Origin: Aphelocoma coerulescens
Lineage: Eukaryota; Chordata; Aves; Passeriformes; Corvidae
Direction of reading: 5' to 3'
Length of the DNA stretch: 64,000 nucleotides
Assembly: GCF_041296385.1 (NCBI RefSeq)
Contig: NC_091014.1
Location: 8,283,578-8,347,577, forward strand
Positions 1 through 12,345 of the stretch are shown piece after piece. A program made the position numbers and the translations under genes. Position 1 is the first letter of the stretch; each line of letters begins with the position of its first letter. The notes under the pieces were generated by a model that saw only the letters and a list, made by a program, of their open reading frames with translations, was not told the DNA's origin and did no database searches.

Positions 1-3000
1 TTGATGAATGGTGGGTCTGCTCCCATGCTCAGGCTTGCTGCTCTCTGGGATACATTTCAGCCCTGTGCAGGCAGGGCTGGCACTCCTTGCCCTCAGCAGC
101 TTGTCTTTACCTCTGACTCTGCCTAAAGCGCACTGTGAGTGGGCTCAGGCTTGGTAACAGTCTCTCCCCTGCCAATCTGAATGCCATTCCTTTTCTATTT
201 GCCTGCAGATCATTGATAAAAATGTGGGCAGCCATCAGACTCAGTCCTGGGCAGGCAAAACTGCCCCCTTCCTCCCTGCTCAAGGATGGTTTCCTATCGA
301 CAGCCCCATCTGAGATCTGTTACTCAGGCAGTTCTTAATCCCGTTAAGATGTGCCCTGCTGGTGTTGTGCAGCACTACCTTTCTTCATCAGAGTGACACG
401 CAAAACTAAGCTAACTGTATTAGAAACCCTAAGTCTATTACATCCACTCCGTCACCTTCATCAAGTGACTTGTAATCCTTTTAAAGAATGAAATGAGGTC
501 TATTTGACAGGACTTACACAGTGGTGGCTATTAGTACTGTATCTCATGTCAATTTTTTATTAAGTGCATACAGTGTCAGCTTTATTGCATGTGTGTTTGA
601 ATGTGTGGGGCTGCCTGTGGCAGTGTCTGGTTAAACAGTACTTTACAGCATCTTTTTGTCAGAAAGACTAGGCACCTGTACAAACCACAGCATCTTTTTT
701 TTTTTACTTCTGTAGTTTAAGAAAGCGACAACTGTGAATCACCAATAATTGCATCAGCTCCAAAGGCAGCAGTGTATCCAGCACCACAGTGTGTCATGCT
801 GTTCCTAACTGCCTCTGGATGTTCTTCCAATTTTAAAAATGTCCATGATGGGGCAAGTCATGAAATCTTTTAATGCATTTCACAGTTTTCTTCACAGAAA
901 GAAAGATCACATTCGGTCTTTGCAATGTGTGTTGCTTTGTGTAAGTTGGTGTGTAGCACCCAAACTGATACTTGAAAGGTGTAATAATAAAGTGGGGAGT
1001 CAGAGAGGGAGAGGAAATAGTGATGTCCAGTTATTCAGTAGAGATGGTTTCTCTGAAAATTAAGTATTAAATGCCTAAACAAATGGACTCTGGGGTCAGG
1101 GGTGTTCACAAAGTATCCCTCTCATTGGGAGACTAATTTTTCCTCTGGATTCTGAAGCAAGAGGGAGGGTCTAGTGGAGGACGAATCAGAGCACATGCCT
1201 AAAATACAGGATTTTGTATCACACCTTAACTTCCTATGTTGTGATGCAGCCCTTCTTGTTGGCAGCATCTTGTGTGTGTCACCCTCACAAACACAGCGAT
1301 GCTGCAATCATGTCGGCTGTTTCTGTGGCTGCTGCTAAGTGCTGCATCTGTGCTCACCTACATCTTAGTGGTATGGAACAGCCACGAGGAAGAAGCTCCT
1401 GGGATGCCCTGGATCATGTCTGTGCCCTGCTCTTCCACAAGTGACTCTGACCTCCCTGTCTCCAGCTGGAACAAGCTCCTGAACTGATGCAACAGATTAA
1501 AGAGGGTTTGCCCTGGCTTTTGGTCTCCCCCTTGGTGGAAGACCAAGTTGTGGGACACTAGGAGAGGAGACCATCTTCGTGCTCACCACACACTGTATTT
1601 GCTGCCCACACCCCTCCAGCTGGAACGAGACCAAATGTTGCATCTGTTCCAATGTTGAAAGTGGTTCATGTTGCCATTAGCCACAGTCAGCTGCAAATTG
1701 AACCTGGCAAGCAGCTGGAATGCTCAGAGCCAGTTTGCTTGCAGGGGGATGTGTTTTGATGAGGAGTGCTGCTGCCTTTGAAATACAGTTCTTAGAAGAA
1801 GGAAAGAAGATAATTCCCCACTCAAATAAGATAAAGGCTCATCTGTTTCCTGGAAGGTGAGAGATGGATGATGTCTCCTGTGTGGCAGCTGGTCTGATCT
1901 CTTTTACCCTTTTATTTCTCTCAAATTATCAGTCTGCGAGAGGTTAAAATGTATTAGTTCAGTTAAAGTAATAATCTCTGCTCATCCTCACTGCGATGGA
2001 AGAGGAGGCTCTGCTGCCCTCAGCATCTTCATTATGGCAGGGAATTGCTCACGGTTCTTGACTCCTTAGTTGAAATTCGTTACTCTGGAATGGTTAAGCA
2101 GCACTCTCAATTTCTTGCTATTTAGCTTTCTTTTAAAAAAAAAGTTGAAACTGTTAAAGAATTCAAAGATGTTGTGAGAGAACTCACTTTTCTACTTCCC
2201 TTTCTGATAGCTTCTCTCTGCACCCTTCAAAAGGTTAAAATAAAGCAAGATTGATTAATAATGCTAAAGCAGCGAGTCAAGACATCTTTATGTATTTAAG
2301 GTGAAAAGCTGTACAGAGTGTGGTCGCAGTTCAGACACACACGGACATGTTCACTGCTTTTGTCCAAGTCTCTGAAGAAAGCTCTTTCACACCCCAGGGG
2401 CAGGTCCATCCTATGGCTTGAGCTGAGGTCACAGAGTCAGTCAGGTGGGATGTGAGCTGTGCCTCGTGTTCCACTGCCTACAGTGAACCACTTGCCCTCA
2501 CTGAGGGTGGATTTTTTGTCCATCTGTCAGTCTTTCACTGAAATCCATTGTGGGAGGATTTCCTTGTTTATTCCCAGCCCAACACCCATCTCTGTGTGGA
2601 TCCTGCCCACTTTCCTTCTTGGTCCATCACCAGTGAGCAACAAGGTTAGAAATCTGTTGGCTTGAAGGCCTCTGGTTCAAATTCAGACTATGCTGATATG
2701 ACCAAGAAGGAAAAATGACCCTTTGGCAGATCATTCCATCAAATGTACCTTTTATCTGGTTTCCAGTGGACATCAAGGACAATTATATAAACAAATCCTG
2801 CTAGTACTGGCAGAGAAATGGAAGCCTGAGCTGTTAGTTGGATTCAGATGGAGATTGGTGTTACACAGCCATGAATTTATCGAAGTACTTACAGTCATAC
2901 AAGTTTTTCTGCAGTTTGGATAAACATTGGCACATCTGTGGAACCACATTTTCTGGGACTTGAGCCGGCATCATTGTTTTGGGCCAGTTTCACCACTTGG

Positions 3001-4279
3001 CTGCCAGTATGGTCTCATCCTGCAGTTTCTCAGGCTAATGAGTTTATGTCTGTCAAAGGGAGTGTATGAAATATCTGTCACTGTGCAACATGGCATGTGT
3101 GAAACAGAAGAAAATCCCGTCATTTCTTGGGATGTGCGTTGTGTGCATTGCTCTGGATCCTGCTTTGGCTTGACTGGCATAGTTAAGTTAAAAAATCTGC
3201 AAACATTGTAGGAAGTACTGTGTGCTGCAGAAAGTGCTCATTTGTTTTCCATTCAGGATGTTCAGTCTCAAAGAGGACATGATGCAGCATGGGACTGAGG
3301 GAAAGTAGGATGGCCTGCCATTGGAATGAGTATCCTGGCAGGAGATATGATTCCTGACACAGGCATGGGGCTCTGTGGGCATACAGGACTTCAGCTGCTG
3401 TCCAGGTTTCTGTTTTATAATGGGAATAATCTTCCCTTAGCAGGCAGGGATGTGATAAGGGGGACAAGGAGCATACAGCTATTTGGAGGAAATAATCTTA
3501 GAGACATCAGTAAAAAAACCCACTTTGTGAATATACCTCCTAATTATACTTCCCTTAATTACACTGATTTTGAATACTGTCTTTGCTGTGCTGACAACCA
3601 GTGGTTATTTTCTCAGCATGTTAATGTCAACCTAATCAAAGATCCTCATGTCCTAGTCACAGATCTGTGGGTGACCTTTTCCAAGACCACATGGTCTATC
3701 AGGCAAGATGTTTGAGGCTTTGTAGGTAGTTCATGTGAGGAGAAACACAGAGAGACTTTTGGATTAGGTCTACTACTCTCAGCCAAGGTTTGTTGTGTTA
3801 TATTTCTGTCAGCCTGCTACTGTACACTCTTCTTAGCTTAGGTGAGTGAGAAAAGTCTGTTCTGGCTCTCAAGTACTGGTGGTTTTAATTGAGTTCAAGG
3901 TGCAACAGTTGGGTGAGCAAGGGTGAGGAGAACTCTTATAAATCCTCATTTTCACAAATTGCTTTTGGACACAGTCTGTCAATAGAGATTTTGTTTCTAA
4001 AGTCTTCTAAAAGTCTTTTGCTGATGGAGACGAGCTGCGAATCAGGAGCTGACATTGGGATGTGATTTCAGTGCTGCCACATTAGTGGAAAACCAGGTGA
4101 ACATCTCAATTTTGCAGCTGATGTTGGTAGTTCAGCTGTTGTGTTCCTGGGACTGGGACATTCTGTTTAGTTCCCTTTAGTGGCAGTTCAGTCTTAATTA
4201 ATTAAGTGGCAAAAAAATGAATCGAAGTTAATAGGGGTTGATGAATCCATTCCTGTGTTGTAAATGATTGTCTCCCCAG
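1..4279 (+). other. ELAPOR2: ELAPOR2 upstream intron (partial)
   Basis: This sequence precedes the first visible ELAPOR2 exon and ends in an acceptor (tctccccag). I looked for the preceding exon, which in the ELAPOR family encodes a Cys-rich segment just before the FSC-G-EYLEMK sequence, and did not find one. The whole stretch is therefore read as intron. Short ORFs here have no splice-consistent homology. A T-rich run lies near 692-705. No other feature is supported. Confidence 0.75.
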
Positions 4280-4475
4280 CTTTCTCCTGTGCCTCTGGTG
4301 AGTACCTGGAGATGAAGAACCAGGTGTGCAGCAAATGTGCAGAGGGGACCTACTCGCTGGGCAGCGGGATCAAGTTTGACGAGTGGGATGAGCTGCCAGC
4401 AGGATTCTCCAACGTGGCGACTTTCATGGACACGGCCGTTGGCTCATCGGAGAGCAAAGCCGACAGTTGCAACAA
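4280..4475 (+). CDS. ELAPOR2: ELAPOR2 coding exon (window exon 1)
   Basis: The exon lies between the acceptor tctccccag and the donor gtaagaag. The first two bases complete a codon begun upstream. It then reads FSCASGEYLEMKNQ, with CSKCAEGTYSLGSG and FDEWDELPAGF further on. CSKCAEGTYSLG is a short Cys-rich module, and the DEWDELP block is strongly conserved in ELAPOR1 and ELAPOR2. It ends two bases into the AAC codon that continues in the next exon. Confidence 0.94.
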
Positions 4476-5157
4476 GTAAGAAGTTCTGTTTGCACCTGGG
4501 TTTGGCAGCTGCAGGTAAACCTGAGACAGTTCAGCAGCACAGAGCTGCCTAATGACTCATCTGAGCTCTGCAGAGGGTAACCAGACCTGCTAAGGGCAAA
4601 CAAGAGTGGCTGGGAGGTAAAATCTGTAATCCCATCTGTTTGCTGTCAACATGGTCTTCTTGGGCTCATCAGCAGCCAGTGAGTTTAAGACCCTCCTGGA
4701 GCTGCTCTTATTTGTAGCTGGAAAGCTCCAGAGTCATGGTACAGTAAATGTGGCTAAAAGGTGCTTTTACAGCCCATTTAGACCTGTGGTGCTTGCAGAA
4801 GGCTGTTTCTGAGTGTAATTGAAGGTATATTGAACCTGTGGATAATAAACCTTTCTTATATAGGCTGAGTACTAAATTTTTTGTACCCTGTCCTTTCCCA
4901 TGCACAGTTTTAATGAAAAGTATTATATTTTATATTACTCATCTACCATATAAAAATAGATATAAAATAAAATTGTTATATCTACTGTATCTGAAAAATA
5001 AATGGAAATCCTGTAATAAATTTAAAAATTCACTGCAGTTAGCTGTTGTGGGATTCTGGGGTCTTTATTATGTAGCATATTTTTGTATAGTAGTGCACAA
5101 AAAGTCTCCTCAGTATCTGTGATCTCAGTTGAGGCTTGTTTTGTTTATGTTCATCAG

Positions 5158-5305
5158 CTCTTCATGGACGCCTCGAGGGAATTACATAGAGTCAAACAGG
5201 GATGACTGTACAGTTTCTCTCATCTACGCTGTGCACCTGAAGAAATCCGGCTCTGTCTTCTTTGAATACCAGTATATTGACAACAACATCTTCTTTGAAT
5301 TTTTT
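5158..5305 (+). CDS. ELAPOR2: ELAPOR2 coding exon (window exon 2)
   Basis: Acceptor ttcatcag, donor gtaagg. It reads [13 protein letters not shown] followed by [13 protein letters not shown] and [15 protein letters not shown], matching the conserved ELAPOR ectodomain segment (WTPRGDYI.. in the paralogue). It ends on a complete codon. Confidence 0.95.
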
Positions 5306-7852
5306 GTAAGGCCTTTTATATGGTGAATCCAATCTTATATAGTAAGACTTCAACCCAGATAAAGATCATTAGCAGCAGCTTCCCCGCCTTTTAAGTTCCC
5401 TGTATGCCCATAGCTTGTTATTGCTGAACAAGATAAAAAAATGTGCTTCTCTTTCTGTCACTTATACTGTCTTGTGGCATTTATTTCATCTTCAAAACTC
5501 AGTCTGAACTGATCCTGTCTGCCATGCAGTGGGATTTTTCCATTAGGGGTCATGACTGCCCCAGTTAGTCCAGCCTTTTGCAAGACAGGTATTGGTGGTA
5601 GATGATTCCATTTGGGGGTGTCTGACTGGAGTTGTCTTTGAAGGACTTGACATTTAAAAAGACTTCTTCCAAGGCAGTAGTATGTGGAAACCTTCAGGTC
5701 AGTTTGTGTCCTAGTAATTTAGTAAGTAAGATGAAAAGAAAGGCAGGAGAAGTTCAGGTGAGTTTCAGTAGGAATTAGGTGTCTGCACTGCGAAATGGAG
5801 GGGCTGGGGATCATTAGCTCTGACATGGGAACAGCCTGACTGGGCTTGCACCATGGTGTACTCAAATTGCTGAAAGAGTCTGGTCAGTAGTGACCAGAAT
5901 GGGAAGGGCAACCCTGCTCTGCCCATCTGGATGCACTGTGTTGGTGTCCAGTGAGCTGGAGGGTTCCCAGCACCAGGATTTGCCGTGGGGTGTAGATGCT
6001 CGACGTTACTGAGATGCTTTGGAAGGTTCCACTGACACCTGTATCACTGTCCCTGCCATTTGGGACAGAAAAAAATGTAATAGGGGGGTGACTCAGAAAG
6101 GCAGATGACTGAAAATTTTCAGTCTCCTCTGTAACTGCCCCTGTACCTGTCTGACAAGCTCTGTTTTTCATCAGAAAAACACAGCTCATGGCAACTCACA
6201 GGAGTGAGAAGTCTTAGCTGGTGTTGGTTAATATTTCTTGAAGTTTGGAAAAAAGTGCAAAGTGTCCTTATCTTTAGTAGAGCTGGGAAAGGAAGCCAAA
6301 AATTACCTCTTGGAGGCACCTTCATGCTGCTACCTCAGTGTGATAGATTGCTATTGCATTTTGATAACAGACCGTGCAGGCAATGTTATTTAGCCATTTC
6401 TGTTTTGTATTAGACTATCCTGCCTTCTTCACGGGAAGAAAGCAGCAAATATGCTTTCTGCTGTCAGGTATGAATGTGCCAGGATTATGAATCCCAGCTC
6501 CAGTTGCTTGACAGACTGGCAGGTCTACTCCTGCAATGGAGCGAATATATTGTTTCTCTGAGCACTGGCTTTGAAAATGGTTTCTTGATTATTGCTTTTA
6601 TCCATATCCCACTCATTTGCCTTCTCTGAATTTATCATTCCATGTTCAAGAAGCAGTGAGTGGTTCAGTCCTTTATCCAAATGCCCATAAATTCCTAGTC
6701 AGCCTCGGTATTTCAGGGAAGCCATATTTAATGCTCCTGTAAAAGTCAGTTTTTTCCTCCAGCATGCCTTTGTGCTTAAATATATTTAGCAATGACACTT
6801 TAGTGCTGGACAGTGGCATTTCAGTGGCAGTTTACTGGGAAATGGTGAGGTGTTTGATCTGCCCTTCCTTGGCTCTATTTACATATTGAAGCCATTTACA
6901 CCTGATGAGAGGAGACTATATATTCTTACCTTGTTTTTGCAGATGGGAACCAAGACACAAAGATGCTGTAGCTCAATTGCACAAGATAATTAGGGATCTA
7001 CCTTCTAAACAGGTGCTTCTTCTCACCTCTTTTCCTCAATGCTGTTGATCTAGGTTGGAATTGAGTGTATAGATGCTTTGGAGGATGTGGGGTTGCACAA
7101 CTTATTTCAGACTTGACATGGAGCAGCTTTAAGGAGGATCCTTGACCCCAGGTCAAGTCTGAAAATGTTGAAGTGGCCCTTCTCCCTGGTGCAAAAAAAC
7201 CTGAGTATGTGATCTCATGCCTCAAAGGGACTTGGTACTTTTTCATCTGAGAAGACAATTATAAGAAGAAAGAAGTGCACCAAACCCTGCTGTAATGAAA
7301 TGCTTCTGAGCTGCGCTGGACCTGGGCAAGGGACAACCAACCTCACCCTTCTGCCAGGACAGACTCTCCATGGCTTGCTGCCTCTCCCTGATGGCATTAC
7401 TCTCATCCCTAGGTCAGGTGGCAGCAGGCCAAAGACAAAGCACATATTGTCTGTAGAGAAAACACCTTGTCTTCCAGCGTTGGCCCATCCACTCCTGCTT
7501 CCCCTATGACTGAGAAGCCTCTGGCTTTTAGTGAATTAAGTCTTGATGGGCTCAGGAGAAGGAGGAAGCAGCAAGACAAGATTTGCAGCATCCTTGTCTG
7601 ACCATACAGTGCAAGGCCAAGTCTGAGATCTCATCCTGCTCTCTTTTTGCCATCTCTGTCAGAGGGGGCCATTGGAGGAACTCTTAACCTGTAGCAGATG
7701 TTGAAAGTTGGGGGTTTATTTTTCCACAAATAAGGCAGCTGTCTAAATATACAGACAAGAGGAACAGAGCTGAATCTTATAATTCCCAGAAGTCATTATG
7801 CTAACAGAGATACACTTGATTGTAGTCACTGATCTTGTGTTTTTATTAACAG
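5306..7852 (+). other. ELAPOR2: ELAPOR2 intron (exons 2-3)
   Basis: Intron of 2.5 kb. Several ORFs of 60-100 codons occur on both strands, but none has family resemblance. No repeat is confidently recognised. Confidence 0.8.
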
Positions 7853-7939
7853 ATACAAAATGACCAGTGCAAAGAAATGGAGTCCACAGCAGACAAATGG
7901 GTGAAGCTCACAGACAACGGGGAATGGGGCTCTCATTCT
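7853..7939 (+). CDS. ELAPOR2: ELAPOR2 coding exon (window exon 3)
   Basis: An 87-base exon (29 codons, phase 0-0) between ttattaacag and gtaagtg. It reads IQNDQCKEM, then WVKLTDNGEWGSHS. It is a symmetric exon, so skipping it would keep the frame. Confidence 0.95.
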
Positions 7940-10257
7940 GTAAGTGTATGAAAAATTCCTTCATGAAGACTTTTTCCATTTATAAATGTCTGTGATTTCC
8001 TCTGTCGAGACACAAAACATGGGCCAGCTCCTGTGAATGCATTTGAAGAAGCAGAGCTTCCCTACTACTGAGGGGAAAAGTCATGGAGATCCCTAAGGGG
8101 CTGATTCCAAAGGAAATGATATAGATGCAAGACTTTGTATTGATTTCCCTGGGCTTTGAATCAAGTGTTTTATGAGGTTAAATAGATTTGTGCAAATCTG
8201 CATGCCACAGTCACTTTGCATGATTGTAATTGAAATCTTGTACAACAGTTGTTTGCTCCTGAGGACACAGGATTATTCCTTGTGTCTTGGCAGAGCAGTG
8301 GCAGTGGGGTGTGTACATGGAGACAAGCAGGACAGGCATTTTATTCTCAGGTGTGTGCAGAAGGGCTGGACTGCACCTAGATTCTGCTCCACAGGGGCTT
8401 GTGTGAAAAACAAGCTGGCAGCACCATGGTGGCTCCTGCAGCATGGACATGAGCCTGTTCATGTTGGGGGTAGGAGCCCTTTGGCTGTCCCGTGACCCAG
8501 CTGGCTGAGTTTGCTCTGTGAACGGACCATGTGCAGACCAGCAAATCTGCTGAGGCCTGGCTTCCACTCCACCAGCATACCCTTTTCTCAAGAGCCATAT
8601 CAGCAAAGGCCCAGCATAGGTGACATTATGCCAGAAGAAAAAGGCTTTTGTGGGCATAGGCAGGAGCATACTCTCTGTTTTCCATGGTCTGCTTATCCTC
8701 CTGGAAGAGAAATTCTATTTCTGAGCCAGCTCTGGTTGGCAGTGCCTGTTAGCTCAGGTGCAAGACCAGTGCAACTTAGACTGGGAGGCTGGAAAGCTGG
8801 GTGAAGAGGGATGGGTGGCATGAGCTGAGAGGTAGATCCAAGGCCAGGGCATTGGCATGGGTGAGCTGAGGGATGTAGGCAGCTGCATGGGAGATGGTGT
8901 CATCTGAGCTCATCATCAAGGGTGTGAAGGTGTTATCACTGTCCATGAAAGTTGTTAGGATGGCTGACTGAAATGTAGACACATAAGCTAGGTGAGATGA
9001 TGATTCTGGCTGTCCTGAAGGGTTTGTTCTGCACTGTGAATCCTGTCAAGGTGTCTTCTGTGAGCACAATTTTCCAGTTGCTGCTTCTGCTCTCAGCAGG
9101 TGAGTCCTGCTGCACTGGAGCTGGCATTGGGTACCTCACCTTACACAACCTGATGCCTGTTTCAATATGGTCCCGGTTCCCCTGTTACAAGTGGTAGCTC
9201 AGCTCTCCTCTGCCCCTATGGGTAGGAGATGTTTGGGTGTGGGAGATACAATATGCTGTATTTCTACTCTGCTAAATTTTTGAACTCTTTATCCTGGGTG
9301 AACAAAAATTGTGGTCCTGCCAGGCCTGTACAACGCTGCTGTAAATCACATTATGCTGGACCCTTATGCTGGTAGAGTTTATCCCTCTTGTGTGAAAACA
9401 TAACACTTTCAGGCCAGTATCCGTCTGTACTGGGCCAGTAGATGTGGTACAGTTTTGCAGGCCATGCAGGGCCTTGGTGAACCTGCTGGTTTTAGTGATG
9501 AGTGACACTGTAGTTACACAAGCGAGTTGAGGACAGAATGCACCAACACTTCTGCTGGAAGAGTTGTCCTGCCTTCCTACTGCCCCTTACCACAGCCATG
9601 ATACCCCCAACCCACCGCCCCCTTCACAGGGGTTGTGCAGCCACTTGCTGAACAACGCCATAAAAAAAAGTGGGTGAGGGCAGTGAGAAACCAGGTTGTT
9701 TTCTTCATCTCATATGCTGTTTGTGGTCAGAAGTGAGCAGGAGGGATGAGACTGCTGCTGGGTACAGCCATGGTTTGTGCCTGGCTTACTGTAGTGATAC
9801 ATGTAGGCAGAGCTTGATTTTTAAAACCTATAAGCAAAACTCACCTGTGAACTGGATTTTCAAACTCTGGGTCATGTTGAGTTTCTTTATGAAAGAAGGC
9901 TTTAAAAACAAACTGATTGACTATATCTGAACATAAAGCTAGAGATAAAAGCTCTTGAGTGCCAGGGATAGTTGGATAAAGGCAGGAACAGCTTTTCCCA
10001 AATTCTGCTTACAACAAGGTCAGAAACAGCTCTTGGTGTTTTTCCAACAGGGTTGTTGGGAAACATTTTTATAAAGCACACTTTGGCACTCCTCAGATAT
10101 GCCTGTACAACATCTGTCTAGCTGTTTCCCCATTATCTCTTGACCCACTAAACAGCATAGGAAAAGCTGCTAGGATGCAAGAAATTTGAATAATGGAAGT
10201 AAGAAATAAAACAATGTCTTGGCAAGGGGCTGTCTGCTAACTCACGTGTTGTTGCAG
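7940..10257 (+). other. ELAPOR2: ELAPOR2 intron (exons 3-4)
   Basis: Intron of 2.3 kb. A 152-codon minus-strand ORF at 8211-8669 shows no recognisable domain and is treated as chance. I see no confident repeat. Confidence 0.8.
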
Positions 10258-10363
10258 GTAACTCTGAAATCAGGTAGCAATATATTATACTGGAGAACAA
10301 CAGGGATTCTCATGGGCTCCAAAGTAGTAAAACCAGTTTTAGTGAAGAACATCACAATTGAAG
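10258..10363 (+). CDS. ELAPOR2: ELAPOR2 coding exon (window exon 4)
   Basis: Acceptor gttgcag, donor gtaagtg. It reads VTLKSGSNILYWRTTG and KPVLVKNITIE, a beta-rich ectodomain segment with an N-glycosylation sequon (NIT). The NVLYWRTT.. and PVLVRNI counterparts in ELAPOR1 confirm the assignment. It ends one base into a Gly codon. Confidence 0.95.
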
Positions 10364-11004
10364 GTAAGTGGTATTTTTCTTTGAGGTTTTATCTCACTCT
10401 TTCATCACAATGTTTGCCAAGTGCTATTTCTACTGCTGTGACTACAGCACTGAAGTGGCTTTTTTTAGCTCCTTGTCCCCTTTCTCCTCCTCTGAAGTGT
10501 AGAAACAGAACAGCAAAACTTCACAGTAAGGTAAAGACTGAAAAATTAGTCTATCTTGTAAATGTTGCCGTCTGCTGGTGAAGACTGGCTTAGCAAATAG
10601 ACAAAAAAGGAATAAACAGGTTTTCTTTAATGTAGTATAGAAAGACTGTGGTAATTGGTTAGCCTCTCAACAGTGATAAATAGATATATATCATAACAGT
10701 GACAGTTAAATTAATATTTAAATGACCTTTTTAATCTAGGATTGCTCTTTTGGTCCTGTTGTAAGTGTAATAAAACTTGGGAGTGTCATTCAAAGTTCTT
10801 AGATGGGTCAGACTTGTATTGAGGAGTAAAGATTAAAGACCTAAATTATGAGTCAGCAAAGCCAAAGTGTCTAAAGTGAGTGGTGAAACTGAGTCTGATT
10901 TTTATGCTGTTTTATAGAGCTGGTTTGCTCTCAGCCATAGGCCCAGGTAGGCAGCAGTTACAGATGTATCTCTTTCAGTGCTCTACCTGGAATTTTTCTT
11001 ACAG

Positions 11005-11157
11005 GAGTTGCGTACACATCTGAATGCTTCGCGTGCAAGCCTGGTACCTTCAGTGACAAACCAGGTGCATCTGGCTGCCAGGTGTGCCCACGAGACACTT
11101 ATTCTGAGAAAGGGGCTAAAGAGTGCACCAAGTGTAAAGAAGAAATGTATTATGCAG
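11005..11157 (+). CDS. ELAPOR2: ELAPOR2 coding exon (window exon 5), Cys-rich module
   Basis: Acceptor ttcttacag, non-consensus donor gtacat. It reads [18 protein letters not shown], then [13 protein letters not shown] and CTKC. The CxxCxPGTFS..C..CP pattern is a GCC2/GCC3 (ephrin-receptor-like) module, likely disulfide-bonded in the lumen or extracellular space. It is a phase 1-1 exon of 153 bases. Confidence 0.95.
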
Positions 11158-11879
11158 GTACATAAACCAAATGGGTTAGACAAAGCCAGGAAGGTCTGAG
11201 AATGTGCAGTCATTGGCTGTTTCAGATGTGAGATTGGTTGTATCCAGCAGTGATAGTCTCCAGTTGATATGTAAAAGGGAAATGAATGACTTCCCAAAAT
11301 ACGCAGAGGGCACATAGATACATAATGGGCCACAGTCAAACGTTGTTAGGTGCATCTGTGTTAATATGAAGGGCTGGAGACCTTTATGACCTGGAAGGGG
11401 AGAGTTCTTCTGAAGGATAGAACAGTCGTGCTGTGCCCTCTCGTGGTAATTTGTGTTATAGGTTGGCGATGACACGAATTTGCTTCATCACGATCTTCAG
11501 CCTTAACAGATTTTGAGGAATGTCCTTTCCAAGCACTCTCTCCTGGCTTGCCCCTGCATCCTGTGTGGTTGGAAAATGTGGTGATCTAGTTGCAAATCCT
11601 AGTCCCAAAGTCCTCTGCATTCCCAGCTGTGGTTAGGTGGTGATCATCAGATAACATGCTCTTAATCTAGTCTTCATAGTCGAAAGGTCTTCAGATTTCT
11701 TCCTTGTAGTAGTTTTAAGAAAGTCCTTGAAGAATCAGTTCCTGACCGTAGCACCTGCTATCACCATTGGTGGCAAATGCTTGGGGACCTGTGCCTGTGT
11801 TCACAGTGGGAATGGAAATACTGCAAAATTATCTGGCAAGAGTTAAAATTGGGCCAGTGTTGTAAGGAAGTTTCTACAG

Positions 11880-11990
11880 GGTTAGAGGGATGGGATATTC
11901 ACAACTTTTCTGGGTGACCTGTTCCAGTGCCTCACCATCCTCAGAGTAAAAAAACTCTTCCTAGTAATTCTCCCTTGGGTATTTTGAATC
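11880..11990 (-). repeat. CR1 LINE 3'-end fragment
   Basis: The sequence tctgggtgacctgttccagt followed by gcctcaccatcctcagagta is the antisense of the CR1 ORF2 C-terminal region, which typically reads 'ctgggcaacctgttccagtgcctcaccaccctcacagta'. It is a short, decayed copy in the intron between ELAPOR2 exons 5 and 6. Confidence 0.7.
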
Positions 11991-12256
11991 AATAAAGTCA
12001 GTGCAACAGTATGAGCATAGCTGGTATTTTCCCTGCTATGGAAATTTTAATTTAATTTAATTTTTTAAAATTATGGTACTTTCCCATTTTGGTTCAGGGG
12101 AAGGTTCATGCAGACTTCATTAAGAATTCGATTTTTTTCATTCTCGTTTTGTATTTTTCTGCTGACTCATTTTAACCTACAGATTTTAAGCTTGTTGTGT
12201 TTGTTTCCAGGGACCATGTGATAGTTTAATATCCTGTTTCTCACCTTTTCTTTTAG

Positions 12257-12345
12257 ATGAGGGATCCAGTGTGTGTATAGAGCGACCTCCATGCACAAGC
12301 AAAGATTTTTTCCAGATCCATACCCCATGTGATAAGGAGGGAAAA
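12257..12345 (+). CDS. ELAPOR2: ELAPOR2 coding exon (window exon 6)
   Basis: Acceptor cttttag, donor gtaagtag. It reads DEGSSVCIERPPCTSKDFF and IHTPCDKEGK. The C..RP.CT.KD.F..H..CD pattern is an ELAPOR family signature. Confidence 0.95.

Noticed and set aside
8211..8669. 152-codon minus-strand ORF in an ELAPOR2 intron
   Set aside because: Its composition is random-looking, there is no domain or signal sequence, and the overlapping frames are open to similar extents.
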